Positions 1 through 7,721 are shown, counted from the first letter of the stretch. The stretch is DNA of 12,122 nucleotides from Candidatus Aminicenantes bacterium UBA4820 (GCA_002402325.1 DHFQ01000152.1:1-12122); one strand, 5' to 3'. The notes: a model not told the origin generated them from the letters alone. Numbers and translations: made by a program.

Positions 1-2
1 GA

Positions 3-56
3 TTGGTATTATCTTTTAACAATAAGGAGCTGATGCAATATCGGATTTTGGGTTAG
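3..56 (+). CDS. Possible 3' end of a gene running in from the left edge (partial)
   Basis: A frame open from the window edge gives 17 residues ending in the peptide KELMQYRILG and a TAG stop at 54-56. The family is not recognisable from so short a tail. The reason to take it seriously is a second tail at the far end of the window (12065-12121, minus), which ends in the same six residues QYRILG. Just upstream both read Asn, Lys/Gln, Glu/Asp, Leu/Val, which is the kind of change expected between related proteins. The 20 bases covering the shared residues are identical in both copies. It could instead be non-coding repeat sequence that happens to stay open. Confidence 0.3.
   Translation: MVLSFNNKELMQYRILG
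36..55 (+). repeat. 20-bp repeat, left copy (inverted partner at 12066-12085)
   Basis: CAATATCGGATTTTGGGTTA occurs here on the plus strand and, perfectly matched, on the minus strand at 12066-12085. A 20-base match between two sites in 12 kb is far beyond chance. Identity stops abruptly on both sides. Each copy lies upstream of, and points toward, the first gene at its end of the window: the porin here, the restriction-modification operon there. No third copy was seen by eye. Confidence 0.9.
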
Positions 57-145
57 AAATTCATTTTCCTTTCTCTTTTTGAAAAAAAAAAGTGATTCCA
101 AACTTTCCAGACCCATATTTGTATCCCTTTTCTCATTGGGGGGTG

Positions 146-174
146 TTGACAAAGCACTCCGAAAAGAGTATAGT
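146..174 (+). promoter_or_regulatory. Sigma-70 promoter of the porin gene
   Basis: TTGACA at 146-151 is a perfect -35 box. After a 17-base spacer, TATAGT at 169-174 is a -10 box with five of six consensus bases. Transcription should start near 181, inside the inverted repeat at 172-197, leaving a leader of about 30 bases that carries the AAGGAGG ribosome binding site at 201-207. Confidence 0.8.
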
Positions 175-197
175 AACACTCTTAAAGGAGTGTTACT
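172..197. promoter_or_regulatory. Perfect inverted repeat over the porin -10/start site (likely operator)
   Basis: AGTAACACTC (172-181) and GAGTGTTACT (188-197) are exact reverse complements separated by six bases. The repeat begins inside the -10 box and spans the expected start site, the classic position of a repressor operator. The transcribed half could alternatively fold into a 5' mRNA hairpin just before the ribosome binding site. A related CACTCC lies in the -35/-10 spacer at 155-160. The binding protein is unknown; no adjacent gene encodes an obvious repressor. Confidence 0.6.
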
Positions 198-212
198 TGA
201 AAGGAGGATTTT

Positions 213-1586
213 ATGCGTAAGTTAGTTGCTTTTTTTATGATGGCCGTTTTCGTCTGCTTTGGGGTTACCCTTTTTTCTCAAGAACTTGATCCTTTGTTAC
301 AACTTCTTGTTGAAAAAAAAGTTTTAACTGTTGAAGAGGCTCAAAGTGTTCAAAAAGAGTATGACAAGAAAAAGGAAAAGGACAGGGTTGAAAGCAAAAA
401 GGTTGTAGAAGAAGCCGTTAAATCTACAAAACCACCTTTACCTGATGCTTTGAAGGGACTCTCAATAGGGGGGACATATTTTATCTCTTACCAGAACGGT
501 AATTCTTTTGATGCAACTCAGGAAGATGGAAGTAAAGCATACAATAAATTCGTTCTGAAAAGGGGATATCTTGATGTTAGAAAAGAGATAACTCCATACC
601 TAAATGTAAGATTTACACCCGATGTAACGCTTGATTCATCCGGCGATTATAAGTGTCGGGTTAAATTCCTTTATGCCGATTTTCATTTTAAGGGAAACAA
701 ATATTTTAATAGCCCATACATAAGATTTGGCACAACCCAATTCCCATGGTTTGATTTTGAAGAAAATGCAAACGCTTACAGAATGCAGGATCCCCATTTT
801 ATGGACAGGATTGGGCTTGGCCAGACAGCAGATACAGGGATACTTTTTGGAGTTGGATTTGGTGAAACTCTTCCTGAAGATTATCTCAAAAATGTTTCTT
901 CATCTTATGCCGCTAAATGGGGCTCTTTTCAACTCGGAGTTTATAATGGTGGAGGATTCACTTCAGGTGAAAAGAATACGAACAAAGTTGTGGCTTCTCA
1001 TTTAGCCTTAAGGCCTTTTCCCGAATTACTCACGGGATTGCAACTTCACTATTTTGGTGTAAGAGGAAAAGGCAATGTTGCAGATGATACAAGATATACA
1101 AAGGATGGAGAGTTCAAAGGAAAACTCATTTATCCCGATTGGAAACTTGACGCTTTTGCCATAAGTTATCAACATCCCTGGTTCACTCTAATCGGACAAT
1201 ATTTTGAAGGAACAGGTAACTCAGCGGGAAATAGGTATTACACCCCTGATGACTATGTAATTGGGAAAGTGGCTTTTGATGATATTTTCAAGGGATACTC
1301 ACAAAAAGGCTACTCATTTTTTGGCGAAGTTAAAATGACCTCATCAAAAAAGTGGAGAATCATAGGAAGATACGATTACTACGATCCCGATACAAAGGAC
1401 ATTTTAATACTTAAAGGAAACGAGGACATCCAGAAAAGATACATTTTTGGCATCGCAAACTTCTTCTTTAAAAATAATGCCTTCCTTCTTGATTACCAGA
1501 GACTTAAGCACACAGAAAGATACAACTCGACAGATAAAATCCCTGATGAAAACAGGTATCAGTTAACTCTACAAATAAAGTTCTAA
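213..1586 (+). CDS. Outer-membrane porin, OprO/OprP (phosphate-selective porin) type
   Basis: A 457-residue protein expected to form a beta-barrel channel in the outer membrane. Residues 1-22 look like a cleaved signal peptide: MRK, a hydrophobic stretch, then FSQ|E. Residues 25-65 form a charged helical segment (VEEAQSVQKEYDKKK), as often precedes the barrel in OprO/OprP-like proteins. The rest alternates polar and aromatic residues in strand-like blocks (for example YADFHF, YIRFGTTQFPWFDF) and ends in Phe (QLTLQIKF), the usual C-terminal signal for barrel assembly. The start is fixed by AAGGAGG five bases upstream. It is transcribed alone, between its own promoter and the terminator at 1607-1636. 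The solute is uncertain: many proteins of this family do not carry phosphate, and no phosphate genes lie nearby. The inverted repeat over its start site suggests conditional expression. Confidence 0.8.
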   Translation: MRKLVAFFMMAVFVCFGVTLFSQELDPLLQLLVEKKVLTVEEAQSVQKEYDKKKEKDRVESKKVVEEAVKSTKPPLPDALKGLSIGGTYFISYQNGNSFDATQEDGSKAYNKFVLKRGYLDVRKEITPYLNVRFTPDVTLDSSGDYKCRVKFLYADFHFKGNKYFNSPYIRFGTTQFPWFDFEENANAYRMQDPHFMDRIGLGQTADTGILFGVGFGETLPEDYLKNVSSSYAAKWGSFQLGVYNGGGFTSGEKNTNKVVASHLALRPFPELLTGLQLHYFGVRGKGNVADDTRYTKDGEFKGKLIYPDWKLDAFAISYQHPWFTLIGQYFEGTGNSAGNRYYTPDDYVIGKVAFDDIFKGYSQKGYSFFGEVKMTSSKKWRIIGRYDYYDPDTKDILILKGNEDIQKRYIFGIANFFFKNNAFLLDYQRLKHTERYNSTDKIPDENRYQLTLQIKF

Positions 1587-1606
1587 AGAAAAGTTTTATG
1601 CAATAT

Positions 1607-1636
1607 AAAAGGCTCTCCTTTGGAGAGCCTTTTTTT
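1607..1636. terminator. Intrinsic terminator, probably bidirectional
   Basis: The stem is GGCTCTCC (1611-1618) with GGAGAGCC (1622-1629) around a three-base TTT loop, extended by four A-T pairs. A run of seven T follows on the plus strand to 1636, 20 bases after the porin stop codon. The A run before the stem gives TTTT on the minus strand, so it can also end the convergent operon, whose last stop codon is at 1731-1733. Confidence 0.9.
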
Positions 1637-1730
1637 AACAAGGTAAACGCAGGCATGGACGTTAGAGGTTTTTTGGTGAAAAAATGTAATTTACAAACAA
1701 ACGAATTGCCTATTATCTATCTAATTTTTC

Positions 1731-3077
1731 CTAATCTCTTTTTTCTATTCCGTACTCCTTCATTTTTCTCCAGAGGGTAACTCTTGATACGCCAAGTTTT
1801 GATGCGGTTTTTGATATTCTCCATCTCGTCTCATCAAGGGCTTTGACAATAAGTTCCCTCTCAAGGTTTTGAAGGGGGACATTTATTTGATGAAGTTTCA
1901 TTTCAGAATTTATCTGCAATGGAATTAAAGGAAGGGGCAGGTCGGATGCCTTGATATATTTTCCTCTCGCCCTTATTGCTGAATGTTCAATGACATTTTC
2001 AAGTTCTCTTACATTTCCGGGATAATCATATTCCATCAACCTTGATAATGCCTCTGCTTCAATTCCAATTATTTCCTTCTGCGGCATTTTTGATGAGACT
2101 TTCTTTATGAAATGGTCAACAAGAATTGGAATATCGTCTTTTCTCTCTCTTAATGGAGGAAGATTTATTTTAAAAACATTCAACCTGTAGTAAAGATCCT
2201 GTCTGAAAGAGCCCTTTCTAACCTCCTCTTCAAGATTTTTGTTTGTAGCGGCAATCAGCCTCACATCAATTTTGATTGTCTTAGAGGAGCCGACTCTTTC
2301 AAGTTCTCCCTCCTGTATAACCCTCAACAACTTTACCTGCATAGATGGTGGGATTTCGCCAATCTCATCAAGGAATAAACTACCTCCGCTTGCGTATTCA
2401 AACCTTCCAACTTTGTCCCAGTTTGCACCTGTAAAGGCACCTTTGACATGACCAAAAAGTTCGCTTTCAAGAACTCCTTCGTTCAAGGCTGCGCAATGGA
2501 CTTTAACAAGCGGTTTCTCTTTTCTCAAAGAGTTGTAATGGATGGCATTCGCTACAAGTTCCTTTCCCGTTCCGCTTTCTCCCGTGATAAGGCAGGTGGA
2601 ATCGGTGTTTGAAACCATTTTGATAAGGTCAAAAACCTGATTCATAGAAGCACTTTTTCCTATTATATTTGAAAAGTTATACTGTGATTCAAACTCCTCC
2701 TGAATCTCCTTTATTTGAGTTATATCTCTAAAAATCTCAACACCGCCTATCAGTTCCCCCGCGCTATTTTTAAGAAGCAAGACCTTTGTCCTTGAGAGAA
2801 ATTTGTTTCCATCTTTGGTTGTGTACCACATTTCAATGTTATCAATATCCCTATTTTGAGAAATTGCCATTGTCATAGGACATTCATCATCACACCTTGA
2901 AGTTTGTGTTATGCTTTTGCACTTTACCTTTAAAATTTCTCCCTCTTTGTATTTGAGAAGTTTTCTTCCTTTTTCATTGATGTAGACTATTTTTCTCTCT
3001 TTGTCTGTAACGATCACTCCATCGTTAATGTTGTCAATTATTTTGAAAAAATTGATGTCTTCAAGAAATTCTTTCAT
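1731..3077 (-). CDS. Sigma-54-dependent transcriptional activator with N-terminal PAS domain
   Basis: A 448-residue enhancer-binding protein that would use ATP to open sigma-54 RNA polymerase promoters. A PAS domain covers about residues 8-120. It contains three cysteines, C53-x8-C62-x3-C66 (RCDDECP), a pattern that may serve redox or metal sensing. The AAA+ domain follows: Walker A GESGTGKE (166-173), the sigma-54 contact loop GAFTGA (213-218), Walker B LFLDEIG (234-240) and the FRQDLYYRLN segment (291-300). A Fis-type helix-turn-helix sits at about 419-441 (SKTASKLGVSRVTLWRKMK). There is no phosphoacceptor receiver domain, so it probably senses a signal directly through PAS. It is the last gene of the rsmD-selB-desulfurase operon, 18 bp after the desulfurase stop, with a GGAG ribosome site. 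Its targets are unknown; I saw no convincing -24/-12 promoter in the window. Confidence 0.93.
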   Translation of the reverse strand: MKEFLEDINFFKIIDNINDGVIVTDKERKIVYINEKGRKLLKYKEGEILKVKCKSITQTSRCDDECPMTMAISQNRDIDNIEMWYTTKDGNKFLSRTKVLLLKNSAGELIGGVEIFRDITQIKEIQEEFESQYNFSNIIGKSASMNQVFDLIKMVSNTDSTCLITGESGTGKELVANAIHYNSLRKEKPLVKVHCAALNEGVLESELFGHVKGAFTGANWDKVGRFEYASGGSLFLDEIGEIPPSMQVKLLRVIQEGELERVGSSKTIKIDVRLIAATNKNLEEEVRKGSFRQDLYYRLNVFKINLPPLRERKDDIPILVDHFIKKVSSKMPQKEIIGIEAEALSRLMEYDYPGNVRELENVIEHSAIRARGKYIKASDLPLPLIPLQINSEMKLHQINVPLQNLERELIVKALDETRWRISKTASKLGVSRVTLWRKMKEYGIEKRD

Positions 3078-3095
3078 TTTGTCTCCAGAATTTTA

Positions 3096-4211
3096 TTATA
3101 CCATTTTTGTAACCTCTCCAAGTTTTTTAAGAAGGTATAAAACATCAGTTTTTTTTGTTTTATAAGAAAAACTTACCCTCAAAGGGAATTGAACATCTTT
3201 GTATCCCATCTCAAGAATCACTTTTGGAAGGATTGATGAAGATGCGTGGCAGGCAGAACCGGTTCCAACGCATATATTGATTTTTGAAAGTGTCTTTTGA
3301 ATCTCTCTTCCATCAAAATCTCTTAATGAAAAAAATGAAGTGTTTGGAAGTCTTAAAGCGTTTTTTCCATAAATTTCTATTTTTAAAAGAGAGGATAACT
3401 TTTCTTCAAAATAGTTTCTAAGAGTTTCAACAGTTTTATATTTCTCTATGTCAATTGAATCTGAAACTTTGGCAAATGAGTAGATCAAAGGAACGCTCTC
3501 TGTTGAAGACCTAAGCCCCTTTTCCTGTCCACCTCCGTAAAGCATTGGATATAACTTAACCCTTTTTTTAAAAGCCAGTGCCGCAACACCTTTTGGGCCA
3601 CCGATTTTGTGTGATGCAATGCTCAAAGTGTCTGGAAAATATTGTTTGAAGGGAAGTTCAACTTTTGAAAACGCCTGAACACAATCAAGATGAAGCAAGG
3701 CGTTGTATCTAAGGCAAATCTTTGCAATTTCCGCAAAGTTTTGAATTACACCTGTTTCATTGTGGGCAAATATTAAAGCAACCGCGCTTCTTTTCTCCTT
3801 TAAAAATGATTGAAGTTGGTTTAGATCAATGAGGCAATTTTTATCTACAGAAACTTCGCAAACATCTTTACCCATCCCTCTTAACACATTTCTTAATTCA
3901 TAAACGCCTGGATGCTCAACCTTTGACATTACGATTCTTTCTATTTTTTGATTTTGAGCGTAAGAGAGAAGGGCGATATGGTTTGATTCGGTTGCGGATG
4001 AAGTAAAAATCAGGTCGCCATCAAAGTTTAATTTGTTTAGAATTGTTTTTCTTGAATTTTCAAGATACTCCTTTGCAACTTTTCCGGGTGGATAAGAAGA
4101 TGAAGGATTTGCAAAGGCAAATTTTTCTCCCTCAAGATACGCCTTTAACGCTTCTTTTCTAACTGGAAGAGTGGCGTTGCAATCAAAGTAATAAAAATCT
4201 CTAATTTTCAT
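3096..4211 (-). CDS. NifS/IscS-family cysteine desulfurase (candidate selenium donor)
   Basis: A 371-residue PLP enzyme that removes sulfur (or selenium) from cysteine (or selenocysteine) as an enzyme-bound persulfide. Visible signatures are the N-terminal YYFDCNATLPV, the cofactor-stacking H100, N151 in HNETG, the PLP aspartate D176 in LHLDCVQA, the Schiff-base lysine K202 in SHKIGGPKG, GGGQEKGLRSSTE (226-239), and the catalytic C321 in VGTGSACHASS. The length is a little short of IscS (about 400) and fits NifS-like desulfurases. Its ATG lies inside the end of selB (11-bp overlap), so the two are probably translationally coupled. The window has no iscU, iscA or other Fe-S scaffold gene. With selB next door, supply of selenium to SelD (selenophosphate synthetase) is a reasonable inference, but a general sulfur-transfer role cannot be excluded. 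Confidence 0.92.
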   Translation of the reverse strand: MKIRDFYYFDCNATLPVRKEALKAYLEGEKFAFANPSSSYPPGKVAKEYLENSRKTILNKLNFDGDLIFTSSATESNHIALLSYAQNQKIERIVMSKVEHPGVYELRNVLRGMGKDVCEVSVDKNCLIDLNQLQSFLKEKRSAVALIFAHNETGVIQNFAEIAKICLRYNALLHLDCVQAFSKVELPFKQYFPDTLSIASHKIGGPKGVAALAFKKRVKLYPMLYGGGQEKGLRSSTESVPLIYSFAKVSDSIDIEKYKTVETLRNYFEEKLSSLLKIEIYGKNALRLPNTSFFSLRDFDGREIQKTLSKINICVGTGSACHASSSILPKVILEMGYKDVQFPLRVSFSYKTKKTDVLYLLKKLGEVTKMV

Positions 4212-6084
4212 TGATAATTATCTCCCTTTCATCACCAATTCTTTTTGTAATTTTATTATCATCAAGAAATTCAAGCAGTGGTATTGCACTTTTTCTTGTT
4301 AGATTAAAGATTTCTTTAAATAAAGGGACTTTGAATTTAATCGTTCCCTTTCTCTTTAAATCAATCAGTTTTCTTTTGATTTCATTAAGACCTTTTTTTG
4401 AAATGAAAAACTCGCCTTTACCAGAGGAGACGAGTTCATATTCTTCTATAAGCAAAGCGATTAAGAATCTATCATTTTCTTTTGCCAGATTGAAAAGGGC
4501 TTCCTTTTCAACCAAATTTATTTCATTCATATTAAGAAGCGACACCAATTCTTTGTAGATTTTGGATTGGTTTTCGTTTAGCAAAAATTGAAACTCTGTT
4601 GCTTTTACTCTATCCCTTTCAATTTTTAATTTGTCTTCTAAAACAAGAAATTTAAGCACTGCTTCTATCTGTCTTAAGTTGAGCATCTTGCTAAAATGGT
4701 TCAAAACTTCCTCTTTGTTCAACCACAACCTTTGAGAGGGAACTTTATGCCTTGTTAAAACAAACTTTAAAACTTTCTGTTTCAGAGTTGAAAAGTGGGA
4801 AGATTCAATGACCCAATCAATCTCATCAAAAAAGATTACACTTCCACTATTTTTGAATTCAATTAACTTTTCTTTTGCTACCTCTTTATTAAGATTCAAT
4901 TTTTTGCTCAAATCACTTATATTTGTTCCCCACTCCTCTCCCTCTACAATTGATGCAAACATAACACTTTCAATATTGCCTTTTTTCAATAATTCAACCA
5001 TTTTTCCTGATAATTGAGAATTCCATTTAACCTTTCTTGATGATGGAAGGAGAATCTCTCCTCCTCCAACTGTCCTTAGAGGCGAGGGCATTCTTAAAAT
5101 AAATCTATCTTTAAAAGAGAGTGGAAGATCCGCAGAAAGTTTTATTTGACATATTGAAAAATCCTCCTTTTCTTTAAGAATTATCCTTGCAAGTGAAGAG
5201 GTTGTACCTGTGTAAAATTCATATTCATGGTTTCTTTTTAATCTATTCTCTTTTATTTCCAATTTTGCATAATACAAATTTGATTTGAAAATTGGGTCGC
5301 CCTTATAAACAAATTCTCCTCTTTTAATTTCACCAAATGGAACTTGAGGGACATTTATTGCGCATCGCTCCTGAGAAAAGCCTTCAATTCTCTCCTCTCC
5401 AAACACTTGAACTCCTCTTACAACGCTTCTTTGATTTGAAGGAAAAAAGGAGACTTCATCCTGAACTTTAACAACTCCAGATTTTATTGTCCCCGTTACT
5501 ATTGTTCCAAAACCTTTAAGAGAGAAAACTCTGTCAACCCACATCTTGAATTGCCTGTCTAAATTCGTAATTTCCATCTCTTTTGCGGATTTAAAAAGGA
5601 AATCTTTCAAATTTTCAATACCAAAACCCGTTTTAGAACTTATCTCAAAAATTGGTATCTCTTCATAACCTTCCGATTTTAGAAGGTCATAGACCTCACC
5701 TTTAACAGTTTTTAAATCACTATCTGAAGCAAGGTCGCACTTTGTAATTACTGAAACTCCCTTTGAAACTCCAAGATATTTAACAATTTCAAGATGTTCA
5801 ACTGTTTGAGGCATCACTGATTCGTTTGCGGATACCACGAGAAGAAACATAGAGATTCCACTTGCCCCTGCGACCATATTTTTGATAAATTTCTCGTGTC
5901 CTGGAAGGTCAACAAAGTGAATTTGCAAATCTTCCTCTTTCATAAATGCAAAACCAATATCTGTTGTTATTCCTCTCTCCTTCTCCTCTTTTAATCTATC
6001 CGCATCAATATTGGTAAGTGTTTTAAGCAAGGTCGTCTTGCCGTGGTCAATATGGCCGATTGTTCCAATAAGAATATGTTTCAT
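4201..6084 (-). CDS. selB: Selenocysteine-specific translation elongation factor SelB
   Basis: A 627-residue GTPase that brings Sec-tRNA(Sec) to the ribosome at UGA codons marked by a SECIS hairpin. The GTP-binding motifs are clear: G1 GHIDHGKT (10-17), switch I RGITTDIGFA (37-46, the SelB version of this motif), G3 DLPGHEKF (59-66) and G4 TKCD (114-117). EF-Tu-like beta domains follow (VDRVFSLKGFGTIVTGTIKSG, about 184-204), then a long C-terminal part of winged-helix type from about residue 370, which in SelB binds the SECIS RNA. The length fits bacterial SelB (E. coli 614). The ATG overlaps the rsmD stop by four bases (ATGA). selA, selD and selC (tRNA-Sec) are not in the window, and no complete gene here shows an in-frame UGA, so they and the selenoproteins must lie elsewhere. 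Confidence 0.95.
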   Translation of the reverse strand: MKHILIGTIGHIDHGKTTLLKTLTNIDADRLKEEKERGITTDIGFAFMKEEDLQIHFVDLPGHEKFIKNMVAGASGISMFLLVVSANESVMPQTVEHLEIVKYLGVSKGVSVITKCDLASDSDLKTVKGEVYDLLKSEGYEEIPIFEISSKTGFGIENLKDFLFKSAKEMEITNLDRQFKMWVDRVFSLKGFGTIVTGTIKSGVVKVQDEVSFFPSNQRSVVRGVQVFGEERIEGFSQERCAINVPQVPFGEIKRGEFVYKGDPIFKSNLYYAKLEIKENRLKRNHEYEFYTGTTSSLARIILKEKEDFSICQIKLSADLPLSFKDRFILRMPSPLRTVGGGEILLPSSRKVKWNSQLSGKMVELLKKGNIESVMFASIVEGEEWGTNISDLSKKLNLNKEVAKEKLIEFKNSGSVIFFDEIDWVIESSHFSTLKQKVLKFVLTRHKVPSQRLWLNKEEVLNHFSKMLNLRQIEAVLKFLVLEDKLKIERDRVKATEFQFLLNENQSKIYKELVSLLNMNEINLVEKEALFNLAKENDRFLIALLIEEYELVSSGKGEFFISKKGLNEIKRKLIDLKRKGTIKFKVPLFKEIFNLTRKSAIPLLEFLDDNKITKRIGDEREIIINEN

Positions 6085-6638
6085 TTTAAAATCCTTTTCA
6101 AAAATAGAAGAAGATTATCACCATAAGAATACTCCCTGTCGATCGTAAAGGAATAGGGAATTCGGGGATGAAAGTTTTTTTGATGCTGAATAATAATTTT
6201 TCCCTCTCTTTTTAAAATATTGTTTTGCTCAATCGTTTCAAGAATAAAAGGAAATGGGTTATCTTTAAATGGTGGGTCTAAAAAAATGAAATCCCACTTA
6301 ATCCTTTGAATTTGAATTGTCTTTAACGACTTTTCGACAGGAAGGCAGAGAACATCTGAACATTGACTTATTAAAAGCATATTTAAGTTCTCTTTTATTA
6401 GTTTAGAAGCCGAGAAATCTTTTTCGACAAAAAGAACATAAGATGCTCCTCTACTTATGGATTCTATTCCGACGCTTCCAAACCCTGCATAAAGATCAAG
6501 AAAAGTCGCTCCTTCAATATCTGCTCCGATTATGTCAAAGAGAGCCTCTCTAACAATTGAAGGGGTTGGGCGGGTGGATAACTTCTTTCCCGTCTTCAAA
6601 ACTCTTCCTTTGTAAATGCCTCCAATTACTCTAATCAT
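6081..6638 (-). CDS. rsmD: 16S rRNA (guanine-966-N2)-methyltransferase RsmD
   Basis: A 185-residue SAM-dependent methyltransferase acting on G966 (E. coli numbering) of 16S rRNA in the assembling 30S subunit. The family signatures are all present: N-terminal MIRVIGGIYKGR, the RPTPSIVREALFDI segment (23-36), the SAM-binding loop FLDLYAGFGSVGIE (46-59) and the catalytic DPPF (121-124). The length matches the family (about 180-200). It heads the minus-strand operon and its stop overlaps the selB start by four bases. No Shine-Dalgarno sequence is visible before the ATG, and the divergent spacer to ssb is only 57 bp, so its mRNA leader is probably very short. Confidence 0.94.
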   Translation of the reverse strand: MIRVIGGIYKGRVLKTGKKLSTRPTPSIVREALFDIIGADIEGATFLDLYAGFGSVGIESISRGASYVLFVEKDFSASKLIKENLNMLLISQCSDVLCLPVEKSLKTIQIQRIKWDFIFLDPPFKDNPFPFILETIEQNNILKREGKIIIQHQKNFHPRIPYSFTIDREYSYGDNLLLFLKRILK

Positions 6639-6649
6639 TCTAACATTTT

Positions 6650-6655
6650 ATAATA
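6650..6655 (-). promoter_or_regulatory. Possible -10 box for the rsmD operon
   Basis: Read on the minus strand this is TATTAT, with a weak TTTATT 17 bases upstream. It would place the start site only about five bases before the rsmD ATG. That fits the missing Shine-Dalgarno sequence and would make the mRNA almost leaderless. The evidence is weak. Confidence 0.3.
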
Positions 6656-6666
6656 CTTCAAAAAAT

Positions 6667-6675
6667 TGTTATAAT
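6667..6675 (+). promoter_or_regulatory. Extended -10 promoter for ssb
   Basis: TGTTATAAT gives a perfect -10 box (TATAAT, 6670-6675) with the extended TG one base upstream. The -35 region (about 6647-6652, TTTTAT) is poor, as is common with an extended -10. Transcription would start near 6682, close to the ribosome binding site AGGAAGGAG (6681-6689). Confidence 0.6.
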
Positions 6676-6695
6676 AAAGCAGGAAGGAGAAAAAG

Positions 6696-7100
6696 ATGTC
6701 AGGAGTAAATAAAGTTATTTTGATAGGACATTTAGGAACCGATCCTGAAGTTAAGTTCACACCAAACGGAACAGCGATTGCAACATTTAATTTGGCAACT
6801 TCTGAGAGGCGAAAGGACAAAGATGGAAATTTTATAGACCATACAGAGTGGCATAGGATTGTTGCCTTCGGTAAGGTTGCCCAGAATTGCGGACAATACC
6901 TTAAAAAGGGAAAGCAGGTCTACATTGAAGGCTCTATCTCTTCAAGACAGTACAAAGACAAAGAGGGACAGAATAGAACCATCTTTGAAATAAAGGCTTC
7001 TCAGGTTCTTTTTTTAGGAAAGGCAAATAGTGGTACAAGCAACGAAGAACAGTTAGAAGAGCCAGAACCTTCAGAAAAGGATGATGATATTCCCTTTTAA
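6696..7100 (+). CDS. ssb: Single-stranded DNA-binding protein
   Basis: A 134-residue SSB that coats single-stranded DNA during replication, repair and recombination, normally as a tetramer of OB folds. The N-terminal OB-fold signature is typical (NKVILIGHLGTDPEVKFTPNG, then ATFNLATSERRKDKDGN and TEWHRIVAFGKVAQ). A short Glu/Pro/Ser-rich linker leads to the acidic tip DDDIPF, the docking peptide for partner proteins. The start has a good ribosome site (AGGAAGGAG) six bases upstream. The dedA-like gene follows after three bases and the DnaC-like loader after another three, so ssb heads a tight operon. Confidence 0.97.
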   Translation: MSGVNKVILIGHLGTDPEVKFTPNGTAIATFNLATSERRKDKDGNFIDHTEWHRIVAFGKVAQNCGQYLKKGKQVYIEGSISSRQYKDKEGQNRTIFEIKASQVLFLGKANSGTSNEEQLEEPEPSEKDDDIPF

Positions 7101-7103
7101 AAA

Positions 7104-7718
7104 ATGGAAAAAACCATTTCAGAATTGATACTTGAATCTTTGAATATTTCCATCTATCTTGTTTTTGCTATATCATTTTTTGCAGCAATGCTTAAATATG
7201 TCGTTCCACCTCTACCCGGTGATTTGACTATGCTTCTTCTCTCTTTTTACGCAGCATTCAAAGGGAAAAGTCTTATTTCCGTTGGATTGGGAATAGCGAT
7301 AGGTGGAATTGTGGGGTCGTTTCTCGCATACAGGTTTTGTTCTAATGAGAGATTTATTTCATTTTTTGGAAAAAGAGTGCAGAAAGCCATTTTAAAACTC
7401 AAAAATGGATTTTTAAAATTTTCTTTTTTAATAATGGTCTTTAATCGATTTCTTCCCGGGGTAAAACCCACGATATTTCCAATTGCAGGGATTTATAAAA
7501 CGAACCTTTTTTCCGTAATTTCTGCATCAATTATTGGAAACACTCTTTATGCTCTTTTCATCTGCTCGGTAGGATATTTTGCAAAAACTCACATTGTTGA
7601 AATAAACGGGCTTTATCACATCCTTGCGGTGTGGATTGAATTTATAGTTTTAACTCTACTTTTCTTTGTCATTTTGTTTGCGTTTAGAAAAAAGATTAGA
7701 AGTTTTTTTAAAGGATAG
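7104..7718 (+). CDS. DedA/VTT-domain inner-membrane protein
   Basis: A 204-residue membrane protein of the DedA (SNARE-associated, VTT) family, members of which are linked to lipid-carrier recycling across the inner membrane. Several hydrophobic segments are visible, roughly residues 15-50, 58-78, 103-125, 130-155 and 172-195. The family core motif is present in the form MVFNRFLPGVKPTIFPIAGIYK, where the FxRFxPGxR...AG pattern has Lys in place of the usual Arg. A GDLTMLLLSFYA segment lies near residue 40. It starts three bases after the ssb stop and has no visible Shine-Dalgarno sequence, so translation probably depends on termination of ssb. Its substrate cannot be told from sequence. Confidence 0.85.
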   Translation: MEKTISELILESLNISIYLVFAISFFAAMLKYVVPPLPGDLTMLLLSFYAAFKGKSLISVGLGIAIGGIVGSFLAYRFCSNERFISFFGKRVQKAILKLKNGFLKFSFLIMVFNRFLPGVKPTIFPIAGIYKTNLFSVISASIIGNTLYALFICSVGYFAKTHIVEINGLYHILAVWIEFIVLTLLFFVILFAFRKKIRSFFKG

Positions 7719-7721
7719 TAA

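Noticed and set aside
142..155. GG-N10-GC spacing upstream of the porin, as in a sigma-54 -24/-12 promoter
   Set aside because: Only the GG and GC dinucleotides fit; the rest of the consensus is missing, the match depends on a run of six G, and the same bases hold a far better TTGACA-17-TATAGT sigma-70 promoter.
727..1005. 92-codon plus-strand frame inside the porin
   Set aside because: An out-of-frame shadow of a well-supported gene with no recognisable protein features.
1598..1780. 60-codon plus-strand frame after the porin
   Set aside because: It runs straight through the terminator hairpin and T run, has no ribosome site, and overlaps the end of the convergent regulator gene.
3098..3112. 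TGGTATAAT on the minus strand at the desulfurase stop, as an internal promoter for the sigma-54 activator
   Set aside because: The nearest -35 candidate (TTGGAG) is only 15 bases away and the start site would fall at the ribosome site; with an 18-bp gap to the desulfurase, operon read-through is enough.
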